Assembly: GCF_905220565.1 (NCBI RefSeq)
Contig: NC_059400.1
Coordinates: forward strand, 823,501 to 887,500
Source: Melitaea cinxia
Lineage: Eukaryota; Arthropoda; Insecta; Lepidoptera; Nymphalidae
DNA: 64,000 bases
Reading direction: 5' to 3'
Positions 31,701 to 44,385 of this stretch are shown here, in pieces. Under the pieces are notes generated by a model that saw only the letters and a list, made by a program, of their open reading frames with translations, searched no databases and had not been told where the DNA came from. The translations under genes were made by a program, and so were the position numbers. The number at the start of each line of letters is the position of its first letter. Position 1 is the first letter of the stretch.

Positions 31701-33794
31701 GTTATGTAACAATTAATTCGTTTGCACAACTTAATTATTGAAAGAGTCTAGGTTAAGCTAATAGCAGGATACAGCGAGTGCTTCGTGCCAAGCCTTCCTT
31801 AACCTAAGGCAGCTAAGACTGCCTTAGCCGCGGTTGCACTGTTCGTTTTATACACGTCAGAATAACTCGAGTAATATAATGAGTGAGGGTAGGTGACTAT
31901 CGAACGATGTGCTAGGTGGCGTGTCTTGTTCTGTATTCTGAGCTAACTGCGTACACCAGCGCAATGCCGACATCTATAATTCTTGTATTTTTGTAAGATT
32001 TTTTTTAGTAAATCTATACATTCTAATTTGATTTTTATAAAAAAAAGGAGTAAATGTAGGACCCGTAGAACAAGCTTTACTAGTTCTACAAAAAACAAGA
32101 ACCAAATTTGCAAAAAAAAGTATTACTTTCGATAGAGCACAACTTTATAACAAATTACCACCTATATGTATAAGAAATATAAACCCATTTAATGTATTTA
32201 AGTCTCAACTAACAAAATATATTTTAGAGAATACCCACTTTTGTAGCGATTAAAATATATAAAACGACTTAATTATATTCTATTCCGTTAACTAAGTACT
32301 TACATGTAAGGCAACTATTTGGTTATCAAAACTAGAAAGAGTTCACCCGAAATAAATCTACATGTGCACGTTGCTTGTCGTTGGTTCGGCCTTAAAGTTC
32401 TTAGAAGAATCAGAAACACCTCTCGGAGTCGAGCCGACGAGTTGGGCGTGCCTAATTACTGAACTAACCGCTACCTGTTATTTTTAGTGAACAGGTAACA
32501 AGAATTGCCTTTGAAACGTTATATTTCCGCTCGTAACGGTACATAGAATCGTTAATGATCATTAATGTGTTTTATACCTACAATGGAATGGTCTCTGAGA
32601 GGAAGATTCTTTATAATATTTAATAAAATGAGAATTTTGGAATATCTTTCAAAATGTTTATAAAAGAGCACGAGATAAATTCAGAATGGAAATTAGCAAA
32701 ATGTTTGACATACATATACCCATATGACTAGTCCCTTTATAAACTGAAACTAGTTTTGAATGTTCTTAGTTTAAAAAGGTATCTTTATGATTACGAATTT
32801 TATTGCAAGACAATTTAAATGATTTTCTATAAATGACATTGAGTCTCCCATAATATGAGATCAAGAAACTCTTCATACAAATTATGCTAAAAAATCCACC
32901 TCAGTACAGTACTATCATTAATTTTTTTAATAAATGTCGTATCTGCGTATTAACTATTCTAGACCAAGTCTTTAAATAAACGGAACAGTCTGAACGTCGA
33001 TATTTTATATATTTTATGCTGATGTTATATATAATTCCGTTGGTACGTTTGAAACACAATTTATATTCAGTTTTATTACCTGGCATTAATGCTTTAGTTT
33101 TATTACTTTCGGTATTACGTGTTACGATTAATATTTATAAATAAAATTTAGTATTTTGTATTAATTTATTGGTATCGTAAATCAATGATCGGTCTCGTTG
33201 GCTTAGAGCTAAAACATAAAATGACAAAAACATCTACTCGTATATTTCGAGCAATATGTTTTCTAATTGTAGTTTTGTATTTAAAACTTATATGGAAAAT
33301 ATTAGGTCATATCTTGTTTGTCGCTCTATAATTTAAAAACGTCGTGTTTATTCCAATTTCAAATTTTGGTTTAAGCGAAACTGTTATTATTTTTTTTAAT
33401 AGGTATACTTCTTTTTATAAATTTAACGACCATAAAAAAAAATTTACAAATACAAACCTTTTATATCTGGAAAATGGCAGAACGCAAAATAGGAGGAATA
33501 CCAATAAATAAAGCCTACAGCAAAAGTGACAGTTTCAGCAGTTTACCAGTTGTCATTTTTTAGTTCACCTCATCGCAAGTGGTACGACTTGAAAATAGGT
33601 CCCATCTACAATTATTTCTTATTTCAACGGTGGTTTAACTATGACTTTTCAAAAAAATCAGAATATTGTTTAAAGCTTTAAAGAAATCAGCGAAGTGTCG
33701 TTTATACTTCTATACGAAGGTTTTCCTTAAAATTAATAAATTACACAATACATATTCATGAAAATTTCGTTTTACTTCTCAATTATTTTTCCGC
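31701..33794. other. Unassigned stretch
   Basis: Holds a perfect 9-bp stem with a 6-nt loop at 31804-31827 (CTAAGGCAG ... CTGCCTTAG). The stem is too short to call a microRNA. The remainder is AT-rich. Confidence 0.4.
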
Positions 33795-34065
33795 TATATC
33801 AGTAAACAAGCGTACGGCTCACCTGATGGTAAGCGATTACCGTAACTTATAGACACATGCAACACCAGAAGCATCGCAAGCGTGTTGTCGGCCTTACCCT
33901 GAATCCTTTCCAGAAGCTCTGTTCACCTTACTCACCACATAACACAAGATTGCTTGAGAGCAGTATTATTTAGCTGTTATCATCTGTAAGGTCGAGGTAC
34001 TTCCCCAATCACGCTGCTCCAGATTTTGAGCAGGATATTTCGTGCTGTGCCCAACCTCAGTTAAA
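33795..34065 (-). mobile_element. Family C7 repeat, near full length
   Basis: 'taaacaagcgtacggctcac', 'agacacatgcaacaccagaa', 'agcagtattatttagctgtt' and 'gagcaggatatttcgtgctg'. Confidence 0.85.
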
Positions 34066-35403
34066 TCAATTTGACGGTTGTCAATAAAACAGCAAAATCT
34101 TTACCAGGATTCCTTAAGTACCTAAAGTTCATACCCAATTTAGAAAACCCGAAAAAATATATTTTATTAGACTGTCAAGAAATAACTTAAAATTTTCATT
34201 TCTCCTCGGTAGCTGAACCTCGGAGGTTGAACAGCCATTTTCCCCGAGGAAATCTCTAAACAAAAATAATGAAGGCTGCCGATGTCTTAAATCGCACCGC
34301 ATCTAGTTTTAATGGCATTTAAATGAGGTTTTTATTTACCCTTCGAGTTACACCGTCTACCTTCCTCGCTTAGAGGTAAGACTTTGTAACTTGTTTATTT
34401 TATTACGGCATTCGATGTATAGCTTTCGTAACCACCGGATTTTGTTTTCAGAATGCGTAGGAAAGTAGGTGATTACTGGCTTTTTGATGACATTTATTTT
34501 CATCGCTCTGATTATGTCATTGGTTTCAATATGTTCGAATCCAATTTGGTTAGTTTAAGTGGTTTGAGTCTGAAGTGCTTCTTTCGTTGGTAAAAACACC
34601 AACTTCTAACAATGAACTTTCCTATTTTGCATTTAGAATTACAACATCATATTTACTCATAGCAAGTGTCAGTTCCTGCCAAATAATGTGGAGTCCAAAC
34701 AAGGGTTTATTGATGTTCACAGCATATACGCGGGTTAAAGTTTTATCCGCTTGTTGCACCACTGTGTTAGTTAAGAAAGAATAACTATTTAAATTATCAT
34801 TGAAAGGTAAAAATTTCGCCTTAGAATAGAACAGAAAAACAACAGAAAAAAATAGTTAAGTAGATCGAAGCTGAACCAGGATAACAGGACAATATTAGAA
34901 GTCTGTGTGTCTCCCTCTCTTTGTGTGTGTGTGTGTGTGTAATTAACACACGGCTAAATTGAAACTTCTGAAAATTAGCCTACTAGAATTTTATTTTCTT
35001 TGAGGATATAAAATTCTATCTCATTCCCGTCCAATTATCTGTTTGTTTCTGTATCGTGACTCATTTTCAGTTCCATCGAGTTTCAGATCAAAATGATTCT
35101 AATGTTGTTTCACTTCCAAAACCCAAATAAAAATTCAGGAGTTCTATATTTAAATTCATAAATACGGTTCATTATATAAATTTTGCAGAATCACATAAGT
35201 AAGGTAACATAACAAACGCGCGATAAAAGCAAATCTATGGATGTATTATTTAAAATAACAGCCCATTAACGTCCAACTGAACCGCATATACCGCTCTAAT
35301 GAGATATATCATTTAATATTGCTAAATATACTTCACAATACCTATGATCTTATCTTCATTAGGATACTCGCTATAATTATGTAACTTTACATTGCATCAA
35401 ACA
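34066..35403. other. Unassigned stretch
   Basis: A GC-richer patch lies at 34195-34380, including a CCTCGG ... CCGAGG inverted pair near 34220-34250. A (GT)n run lies at about 34922-34940. No gene recognised. Confidence 0.4.
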
Positions 35404-35533
35404 TTTTAAAATTAATATGATTTTTTCCAACTTTATCGGAGTAGATTTTAAAATTAATATGATTTTTTCCAACTTTATCGGGGTAGATTTTAAAATTAAT
35501 ATGATTTTTTCCAACTTTATCGGGGTAGATTTT
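35404..35533. repeat. 42-bp tandem repeat, about three copies
   Basis: Units at 35404-35445, 35446-35487 and 35488-35529 differ by one base (cggag versus cgggg). Because 42 is divisible by three, the frame repeats too, giving a spurious open frame of 14-residue units. Confidence 0.95.
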
Positions 35534-36860
35534 TCAGTTTTTACGTCTTTTACTTACTATCTTGACGTCATGGTCACGGATGACTGTCGAGACTGTCGGT
35601 AGAGAGTAAAAAGCGTTTATCAGGGTAGGTTTAGTAGGCTAGAGTATATACAATCAGTAGAGTCGAGGTACAGAAGATATTATGCCTGTTTGGTAGCCAC
35701 GATTGACGACTTCACAGGGGTACAACATACCAAAACAGAAAAGGCGTTTTTCAGACTTCAAAATTAAATTAGGAAATCTAATGAATTTACTAGACCTATT
35801 TTTATATTTTGAATTTTATTTACAATCTTGATTTTAACTTTAGGCGTTTTGAATAGTAATGTATTCTATTTCATTCTCTCCTATTGATTTTTTTTTTGAT
35901 CATGACGAGTTTTGGTTTCGTCAAGTTTCAAATCACTACGATTCACTTCAAAAATAACTACCTATTTTTAGACCTCCCAAATATACACAAAAAAAGGGTT
36001 AAAACATGGTCAAGTCGTTTCGGAGGAGATTACAATTATCATAACTCTTGTCAATTTAGGTAGTAAGTTAATATTTCCTACTCTTTGATTTTCTTTCTTA
36101 TTTGATAACTAAATTTTTAATGTAACAGTTGGACAGAGCCAATCGGTTTTGTGAGGGCGTAATGTCTTTATTACCGTAGTCCGAGAGCGTTCGATACGTA
36201 AGACGAGGTTCGGTAAACAATTTACGACCTATCCTTCGTTTAGCATGATTGTAAATCTTTATGGAATATTGTTTAGCGTTCCTCGGGCTCTTTCTAGGTA
36301 TTAGACAGTCTGGGAAGTTAAATTTATTTACTAATCTTGCTTATTTTACGTGCACTATCGACTATAATTTTAATGAAAACATTCTGCATACAGCAGTTTT
36401 TAACAATTTCAACAGTATTTTAATACACCTATGTCAGTTTTCAAACCGTTCTTAAACTTCAAATACGACAGGTTCTTTAACCGCCTTTCTAGTTAGCATA
36501 AATGTTGGCTTACTTGAGACTTGTTACTCGTATATACAGTCATAAATAATATTAAAATATTGTCTAGGTGTACAGTCAATTTATCAAGGAATTAGGTGTA
36601 ATTATATATCATTGTCCGTGAAAGTATCTGTAGCTGTAATAGTTTAATTGTAAGTAATATTTTCTTTTTGATGGTCACGTTATCTTGTCGCAAAGTGCTG
36701 ATCGTTTCCAGACCAGACTTCACTTCTAGTCGACTGCTCCTTCTCTATTTTGACGACGAGTCAACGCCGAGGCTACGATACGTACCTACATAAGTTTGAG
36801 GTCGCAGTTTTTCTGGCATATCGTGGTCCGAAGATCACATCGTAGTCTGAGCGATGCTGC
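35534..36860. other. Unassigned stretch
   Basis: A weak H-like string 'catggtcaagtcgtttcgga' occurs at about 36006. Otherwise nothing recognised. Confidence 0.4.
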
Positions 36861-36863
36861 TTT

Positions 36864-37258
36864 TTAAGCGACTTCCAAAAAAGGGCGAGGTTCTCAATTC
36901 CTTTTGACTGGGTTGACTGATCTCGATGATGTGGTGCTTGTCATGTGGTTTCATTTAAATTTAATTGAAATCTAACAAGTACTTTTCGAGTTATATCTAA
37001 TAATGAGTATTTACTTAACGAATTTTTCGTCAACCTACGTTGAATTATACCGCATAACTTTTCATTGGATAAGTATATCGAATTTGATGATTCTTGTTTT
37101 AATCGAAAGTTGATACTTGTCTTGTACTCCCAATTAATTTCGATCGAAATCGTATTAAAACGCGTATTAAATGACTATTTTTTTCATTTACATACACTGT
37201 ATTACGTGTCGATGTAATTGAAGTCGGTTATTTCGCTTGCGAGCAAACACAATTATTT
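36864..37258 (+). mobile_element. Family M6 TIR element, diverged
   Basis: 'gcgacttccaaaaaagggcg' at the left and 'gtaattgaagtcggttattt' at the right, with a rearranged interior in which part of the 'aatcgaaagttgat' segment recurs. One of the oldest M copies here. Confidence 0.65.
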
Positions 37259-38159
37259 ATTACAATATTACAAATCACACATATTTTATCACAATATTAA
37301 TTATGCTAGTAAACCCATTTGTGATTTATTATTAATATTTACAGTTACATAAAAATACGTATAGCTTTACTTACGTAACGAAACGCCGGAGATTAAATCA
37401 AGTTCAGGATCGGACTCGCCTTGGGGTCGTATTTCCGTTTACGCCGCCCACATACTTCCCTGTGTTTTGAGTGGTTATATTTTATTAAATTATATTAGGT
37501 AAGTACAACAAAGGAAAAAATATTAAAAGTTTCTTTTTCATCTATGTTTCTTTGAGTCAAAATTTATACATGCGTTTGCGTATGACATTGCAAAGGTACC
37601 TGTTGGTGTACAGATAATTAATTTCGTTTGACGTTTCCTAATAAACTGAAAATATAATAGTTTGACAAGTTTTCAGTTTCGATCTAATCCATAAGATATT
37701 ACTGTATGATTGAAATAGCAAAACACATAAATCTTGTAATAAAATTTGATAAACGTCAAACATTTATGTATGTCACTCTGGAGGTGTCTCAACGTATTGC
37801 TAATAATAAGCTTATAATATTGTTCTATATTTAGATAAGTCTAATACTATTTGTAGATTTAGATGTACTAGATATACGCATCAGATTGTAATATCCCACT
37901 GCTGGGCAACTTAGATAGCATTTTACTATGTAAAGTTAGGACAAATATATTTGAATTTTAGTTTTACTTTTATATGTACTAGCGTGTTCTGTTCGTCCAT
38001 ATTTTTATACGATAATCACCAACATATCATATACTAAAACCTTCTCCGAAACACGCTGCATCTTATGGTATAAGTATTATTCCGATCGGTTCAGTAGTTA
38101 TCGCAGTATAACCGAACAAAAAAACAACTCTCCATTTATTATCATCACAATATATAGCA
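37259..38159. other. Unassigned stretch
   Basis: Contains a 29-base SINE T tail remnant at 37884-37912 ('taatatcccactgctgggca') and a GC-richer patch at 37375-37465. Confidence 0.45.
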
Positions 38160-38245
38160 TCACATCAGCCTTTCGCGGTCCACTACTGGACATAGGACTC
38201 CACAAGTTCACGCCAAAAATGGCGTGAACTCATATGTTTTGCCCG
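38160..38245 (-). repeat. Family B5 fragment
   Basis: 'cagcctttcgcggtccacta' and 'gactccacaagttcacgcca', the complement of the B 3-prime end. Confidence 0.7.
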
Positions 38246-39145
38246 TAGTATATTTATTAATATATATTTAATTATAGGTAAATTATATTATAGAATAAAA
38301 CATGGTCTGTTTGTGCTAAACACGGAAAACTTATAAATGTTAATATTTTTTAAAACTTTATAAAACTTTTATTTACATAATTACAGGAACCGCATTAATA
38401 ACCACACTGTAGCGTGGGTATTACTCTATTTACGACGTGAGGGTCATTCGTAATAGAATAAAACCGTATAGTATCCATCAAAATTAATTCACAAAACTAA
38501 AATAAAAAATGTGACGTATATCGATTCTAAATGAAACAAAACATCACATACAGTTGTTTGATACACTCGTTATCCTCACACTTATCCTGAGGTAATCGAG
38601 ATTAACACAAATATGAAATATCTGAACCGGAGATTGGGTCCAACCTCGGCGCCGGAAGTTGAGTCCTGAACGCGTATTTCCTTCCACGTCCCACCTCTTG
38701 ATCATGTGACGGGTGAAATTTGTTTGATGCAGATATCCTTTATAAGTCCTAACTAAATATGGTAGACTTTATATTCATATTTTAAGACAGTATGTTTATT
38801 GTAGAATCTTCTGAATTAGCTTAATTCGTGACAATTTTAATATATATAAATTACGTGTCACGTCATTTGTTCGCGATGGCCTCCTAAGCTACTTCACTGA
38901 TTTTAATCTTTGCTCACCGTGTGCACCATTTGCAGGTGTAAGTTATTATTATATTTAAGAAAAAAATAAATAAGTCGGTACGAAGTTCGCCAGGTTAGCT
39001 AATATGATAAAAATTCGTGACAACAATATTTAAAATTAATATTCTATATCAACTGAAAGTTAATTAAATATTCACTTAAATAGAAGTGGCAAAGGCTTCA
39101 TAACACAATTGTAGTCTTAGGTCCAAAAAACTGTATGAGTATTTT
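38246..39145. other. Unassigned stretch
   Basis: GC-richer patch at 38625-38715 ('ccggagattgggtccaacct'). No gene or repeat partner. Confidence 0.45.
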
Positions 39146-39146
39146 T

Positions 39147-39425
39147 TTTTTTATATCACTAGGTCGACAAACAAGCGTACGGCTCACCTGATGGTAAGAG
39201 ATTACCGTAGCTTATAGACGCCTGCAACACCAGAAGCATCGCAAACGCGTTGCCGACCCTATCCCCAGGAGAGCCCTCTGGTCACCTTACTCACCAACAG
39301 GAACACAATACTGCTTGAAAACAGTATTATTTAACTGTGGTTTTCTGTAAGGTTGAGGTTCTACCCCAGTCGGGCTGCTCCATATTTTGAGCAGGAAATT
39401 CCTGCTGTGCCCTACCTCAGTTATT
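39147..39425 (-). mobile_element. Family C8 repeat, best full-length copy
   Basis: From a T8 run through 'atcactaggtcgacaaacaa', 'agacgcctgcaacaccagaa', 'ccttactcaccaacaggaac' to 'cctgctgtgccctacctcag'. On the minus strand it would end in poly-A, so it reads as a retroposed element of about 270 bp. It has no TIR and no tRNA-like head that I can see. Confidence 0.85.
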
Positions 39426-40914
39426 ATAATAAGCATTGCAATATTTTGTTTAGAAACTCGAGATTAGAACTTAGGTCTACAAAATCATAATCATCTAGTA
39501 CGTCTTCAACGTTTTTTGATAGAATGAATACTATTAATACGCAAACATTTCAAGTTAAGCAACATAGATCTTACGTAATAACTTCATAACCTCCTCAAAC
39601 TCATAATTTCCTAGTACATCCTCGTCGCCGTCGGGCAAAACTCTCACCGGCATACGGCGTTTGTTCTGGTATCGAATAACCAAGGTACTCCAGTCAATTT
39701 AAAATGTTTACGGCCGCCCCGAGATCAAAGCATCGTAAACAATTTGGTAAATGATCAGACGTTTGATGTGACCGGATACTGTGACACACATAGACTTATG
39801 GGCTGTACATTTATTGACAGTGTCGTTAATATTTTAATTAGATATATGTGTGTTATTATATTAAATAAAAATAAATAAATAAGCGTGGAGTATCTGTTAA
39901 TAACTTACTAAGAGTATAGGTAAAAGTCTCACAGGTAGGTAAGTTTTCTCTCAATACAGGACAAGATGACCTTTACTTTGAAAATTTCTTACCACGAGTA
40001 GCGATCGCATCAGGCGTCTATGATAACAGCCACGATCTGGAACTAATGAGACCCACGCGTCATCGAATCCGCGAGCATTTGGCAAGTATTAGTGAAGTTT
40101 GCAGTTGTAGTTATTAGAGTTTATTTAATGAATAATTGTAGATAAAGTAATTAGGGAATATTCTTCGATACACACATAAAAATTAAAATGGCTGACTTTC
40201 ATGATTGTTGGTCATGCGTGAAATAACAGTGACTAATTTATAATATTCTTCGTAAAATGTTGCCAAGATAAGTTTCTTATACTTACCATTTTATTGCGTA
40301 CATATGTATGGATTAGAAACTTTTTTATTTTATTTTGACCATTCATTTAATTTATTTATTAAAATAATCACCTTTAAAAAATAAAAATAAAAATCGACAG
40401 ATATTCTTATAGCGCCTAAGGTGCTGCCAATTGACTAGTGTCCAACATGAAGAATAATAAAAAAAAAAACAATGAAAGAACATCATCACACGAAATTCTT
40501 TTTAAATTTTTGTAAGACAACGAACTACAACTTCAAAGGCGAGCTTCGTTAACCTAGAACAATTCATCTCAATAACTATTGAAATCCGTCTTTCTTAATA
40601 TGAGCGGAATATGACAATTTTAATAGCATTACTTTTTTATAACTTTTAAAAAAACGACATTTTACTGTAGTTGACAAACTGTTTCTGGTATTGAATTTGA
40701 TCCATATTATAAGTAAAAATTTATTTTGAATTAAAGGTATATTTATGTGTTTTGTGAAGAATTACCGTTCGTATTTGTAATGAAGGAATCAGTGACTTTT
40801 TAATTAATTGGATTACCGACTAACATAAGACACAACCCATTCAATTCTAAAAATACAAAACTTTGAACAATAAAAATAATTAAGAAAGATGCAAGTTATC
40901 GTCAGTTTCTTAAA
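39426..40914. other. Unassigned stretch
   Basis: GC-richer DNA at 39615-39790 ('cgtcgccgtcgggcaaaact', 'gtttacggccgccccgagat') is outside repeats and non-coding by inspection. The rest is AT-rich. Confidence 0.4.
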
Positions 40915-40915
40915 A

Positions 40916-41070
40916 AAAAAAAAAAAACGAGTGTGCTTTACATCATACGATTGAAGTAAAACTTACGATACATAACTTTCTCTGTCTATCTTTAGTAACT
41001 TATATCTCCCTCTTAACTTCCGTTCGCCTCGACCGATCACGTGAGCGTAAAGAAGATTACCTTCAACTAA
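40916..41070 (+). repeat. Family D7 interspersed repeat, partial
   Basis: 'aacgagtgtgctttacatca', 'acgattgaagtaaaacttac' and 'cttccgttcgcctcgaccga'. Confidence 0.7.
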
Positions 41071-41459
41071 AAAAAAAAAAGAAAAATGTTTATAATATTA
41101 TATACAACCTTTTGTTCTTTATTGTATAACGATATCATATTATACAACATTAGCAAAATTTACTTTTAAACCTCGTTAAATATAAGAAAGTTGAAGAGTT
41201 CTTTTTTATGTAAAAATGTCATTAATTAAAGAATACAAGAGGTTTAAAATAACTATACAAATAAAGAATATATGTATAGTATCATCCAATAGAATTTCAA
41301 TTTGCGAGGGTAGTCAAATATTTTGACACAGCATGTCACCGTATATATAAAACTACCCACAAATAGATAAATAATTACACTTCGGGGAAGTGATGAATTT
41401 CCGCATACCAAAAAAGCAGGACTAAAGAGGCGGGCGTGATTAAAAACGAGCATTTATAA
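41071..41459. other. Unassigned AT-rich DNA
   Basis: Nothing recognised. Confidence 0.5.
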
Positions 41460-41600
41460 AAAAGGTGCGGCAAAACAATGGCGGCCGCGAGCGAGCGACG
41501 CCTCAATCTCTCACGCGAGCTGTCAACTGTCAGCTGTCACGCTCGCGGCTGACAGGTGTCAGGTGATATGGCGCCGTCACCTACACCTGTGGTATCAAAA
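41460..41600. promoter_or_regulatory. GC-rich E-box cluster, candidate enhancer
   Basis: In AT-rich surroundings this stretch packs CAGCTG (41531), CAGGTG (41553 and 41560) and CACCTG (41584) with 'gcgagcgagcgacgcctcaa'. It is not part of any repeat family in the window. E-boxes bind bHLH and Snail-type factors; function here is inferred only. Confidence 0.3.
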
Positions 41601-43224
41601 GTAACACGGCTTTGTTGTTACACGTGCTTTAAATTTCTCGTGAATTTGAGATGTTTTAAAGTTATATTTACGTAATAAATTGTTTTTTTTTGTAGGCCAT
41701 TAAAACGTATAAGTAATAGTAATTGCCCTGATGATGAGAATTTGTGTTGAGAGATTTTACCATGATTTCTAAATATTTGACAAATTATAATTATTTTTAT
41801 GCTGGTTTGTATTTATTTTACTTTACGTAGTAGAAGCTTATAATTATACAGCAGTTACTTAAACGATATTAATATTATTATCGATTAATAGTTTTCTACA
41901 TAGTACCTACATACTAATACTTTTCTGAAAAAATATTTATGTTAAAATGGTGATATTTTTAGGTACAGATTTTATATTTACGTGATATATATTTAATTCG
42001 ATAACTGTAATTTATTGTTGAGAATTTAAATTCCTGATAGTCCTAATGCGAGTACACGTTCAAATACTTTCATCTTCAAAAAACTTCTACGTTAACCTAA
42101 AAACGTAAGAAGTCCAGACTAATTTATATTAAAATTCATAATAAAACACAGTCTCGTCGCACAATTAATTAAAATTTATAATAGCTTCCTGTCGTTTGTG
42201 CCGTGTAGGTTTTCGAATATATCGCCGTAATTAAAGCTTAATAACTATTAGAGATGACACGCATCGCAAATTACATCCGATTCCGCCGATTTTGTGAACT
42301 TCAATTTCAATCTTAGGACAATGTTGTATGACAGGCGATAGAACACTATTTCTTTTTCGCGTTACATGTATAGAAGAAGATTTGAAAAAAATATAAAAAT
42401 CAAAGTTCACATAATACTAAGTCTTAAAATAGCTGCTAATACCTATATTTTAGTGTATCATAAATATATTCGGATGTGATTGATTTGCTTTAAAAATAAA
42501 TAGAAAATTAAATGTGAGCTAACGTGATGAAAATAATAATTGCAAAAACGTAATTCAATATTAACAGTCCTCAGTCCAGTGTGATAAAATTTCTCATGGA
42601 ATTACGTGTATTTTTTTTATTTTACTTTTAATTTATTATTGTACTTTATTTTTAAGTTTAAATAGTTTGAACGTATTACTCTTTTCTTGTTTATTATCAC
42701 AAGCTAATTTCATATCATCTCATAGCTGTCCAGCCTTCAAACCGAAACCTAACAAAGATAAACAAGAATTATAACCATACTTTAATTTTACAATCTAAAT
42801 TATTACAATCATCGTGACATGAAAGTAGGACGGGACATTACCGTCTTGACGCAAGCTGGTCGAGCGAACGTACTGTAACACCTTGCCCGTCGTGCCAGGC
42901 ATTTTCTGGCAACTTGCCTTATATTTTTTTACACTTTCCCTCGTTTTTGAAATAAGCGATATTTCACAGGTAATCTGTCGTATGTACCGCGGGAGCGACG
43001 GCAGCTGTTTGCCGATCTTGCGTTAATTTATTCAAGCTCTCTTTATTTCAAATGAAACGCAAGGAATGCCATTCAGTTTTGAAAGAGTTATATTGTTTTA
43101 TTATTATCGTACGTCAGATGTTTTATTTTTGCGTCTGTTAAATTATTCTGATAATCTGTAGTTATATCATTTTAGTCAACAGCTTACAATAATCTGATAA
43201 GGATAGTTTATGAAAACTTGGACA
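41601..43224. other. Unassigned stretch
   Basis: A GC-richer non-repeat patch at about 42825-43030 includes 'aacaccttgcccgtcgtgcc' and a CAGCTG. The remainder is AT-rich non-coding DNA. Confidence 0.4.
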
Positions 43225-43535
43225 GCTTACGTAGCCGCACAGCTGTGTGACTACGGCAATAAAGAATATAGCCACTCCCTCTCTTCCCGTGGGTGTCGTA
43301 TGAGCCGTAAAGCCGACCGATGGCGGGATAACCATCCAACTTCTGGCTTTGAAATACACAGGCCGAAGACGGGCAGCAGCGTCTTCGTTGCGACAAAGTC
43401 AGCCCTGCAGTCACCAACCTGCCTGCACAGCGTAGTGACTATGGGGCAACATACATGAGTTCACGCCATTTTTTGGCGCGATCTTTTGGAGGCCTATGTC
43501 TAACAGTGGACTGAGATAGGCTGAAGTGATGAAAA
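43225..43535 (+). mobile_element. Family B6, RTE-derived short element
   Basis: 'gactacggcaataaagaata', 'ctctcttcccgtgggtgtcg', 'aagccgaccgatggcgggat' and 'cttttggaggcctatgtcta'. A segment of about 40 bases after the leader (the CTAAGGGATAACAAGG block) is deleted relative to B4 and B7. Confidence 0.85.
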
Positions 43536-44085
43536 GTGTCCGAATTATTTGCGATATTAGCAATTTAGCTCACAAACGTTCATAAAGATTTACAAAACGG
43601 CGCAAGGTTATTTTAGTCACAATAATGTTATTCCAACATTACGAAATTATTGAATTAATGAGATTACCAAAACTGTTCAAGCCATCTCATGTCTATAGTC
43701 TGAATACCGAACTTACATTGTGACAGACGAACTGTGGACAAAATGTGGCAATTTACGGTTTATGGTAGTCGAAAATTCCTAATCTCAATCTAATGAGTTC
43801 AACCTGAGTTCGAGTATGTATTATTTATCTCTTTTTTACAATGTCGACTTGGCAGTGATCGTTGGCACCTACGATCTCTACCTAGAGTCTAGGCATGCCG
43901 GTGTCTGAGGCGCGCATGCCGAATTAATGGGTACTAAAATTAAATAACAATAAAATGATAGGTAACTGGCGCGAGAATGGACTGTAAATGTCGATTCGAT
44001 TGGCTTGTATTATTTATTAGAATATGTTCTCCACAAAATACGATGGAAATATCTTGAAATTGGAATAGACAGATATTATTGAAAC
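43536..44085. other. Unassigned stretch
   Basis: GC-richer patch at 43840-43925 with a repeated GCATGCCG string. No gene recognised. Confidence 0.45.
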
Positions 44086-44087
44086 GA

Positions 44088-44385
44088 TCGCTCTGGTATA
44101 ATGGTATGTGTGCCATGTCGGTAGCGCCCAAAAATCAGGGATTCGATTCCCACTCGGAGTGGATATTTGTGTTTCTGCAAATATTTATTTCTGGTCTGGT
44201 TATTAGTCCTTGTGGATCTCCCCACCGTGTCTTGTAAAGCACGTTAAGCTTTCGGTCCCAGTTGTTATCATATACACCTGATTGTGATCGTTACAGCATA
44301 TTGATCGTAACAGCGTGGTGGATTAAGCTCTGATCCTTCTTCTACACGGGGAAAGAGGCCTATGACCAGCATATTACAGATATTA
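44088..44385 (+). mobile_element. SINE T6
   Basis: The tRNA-like head differs from other T copies ('cgctctggtataatggtatg') but has a good B box, GATTCGATTCC. The body 'gtccttgtggatctccccac' and tail 'gtggattaagctctgatcct' match T7, so the same body is joined to another head. Confidence 0.75.

Noticed and set aside
31804..31827. microRNA precursor
   Set aside because: The stem is only 9 bp and does not extend; pre-microRNAs need roughly 25-30 paired bases.
35404..35533. CRISPR-like array
   Set aside because: The units are contiguous without spacers and the DNA is eukaryotic; it is a minisatellite.
35417..35602. Open frame with a repeated MIFSNFIGVDFKIN peptide
   Set aside because: It is produced by the 42-bp minisatellite, whose length is a multiple of three.
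39147..39425. Family C as a TIR transposon, suggested by the inverted copy at 59985
   Set aside because: Full single copies have no inverted ends and end in poly-A on one strand, so C reads as retroposed; the inverted copy is an exception.
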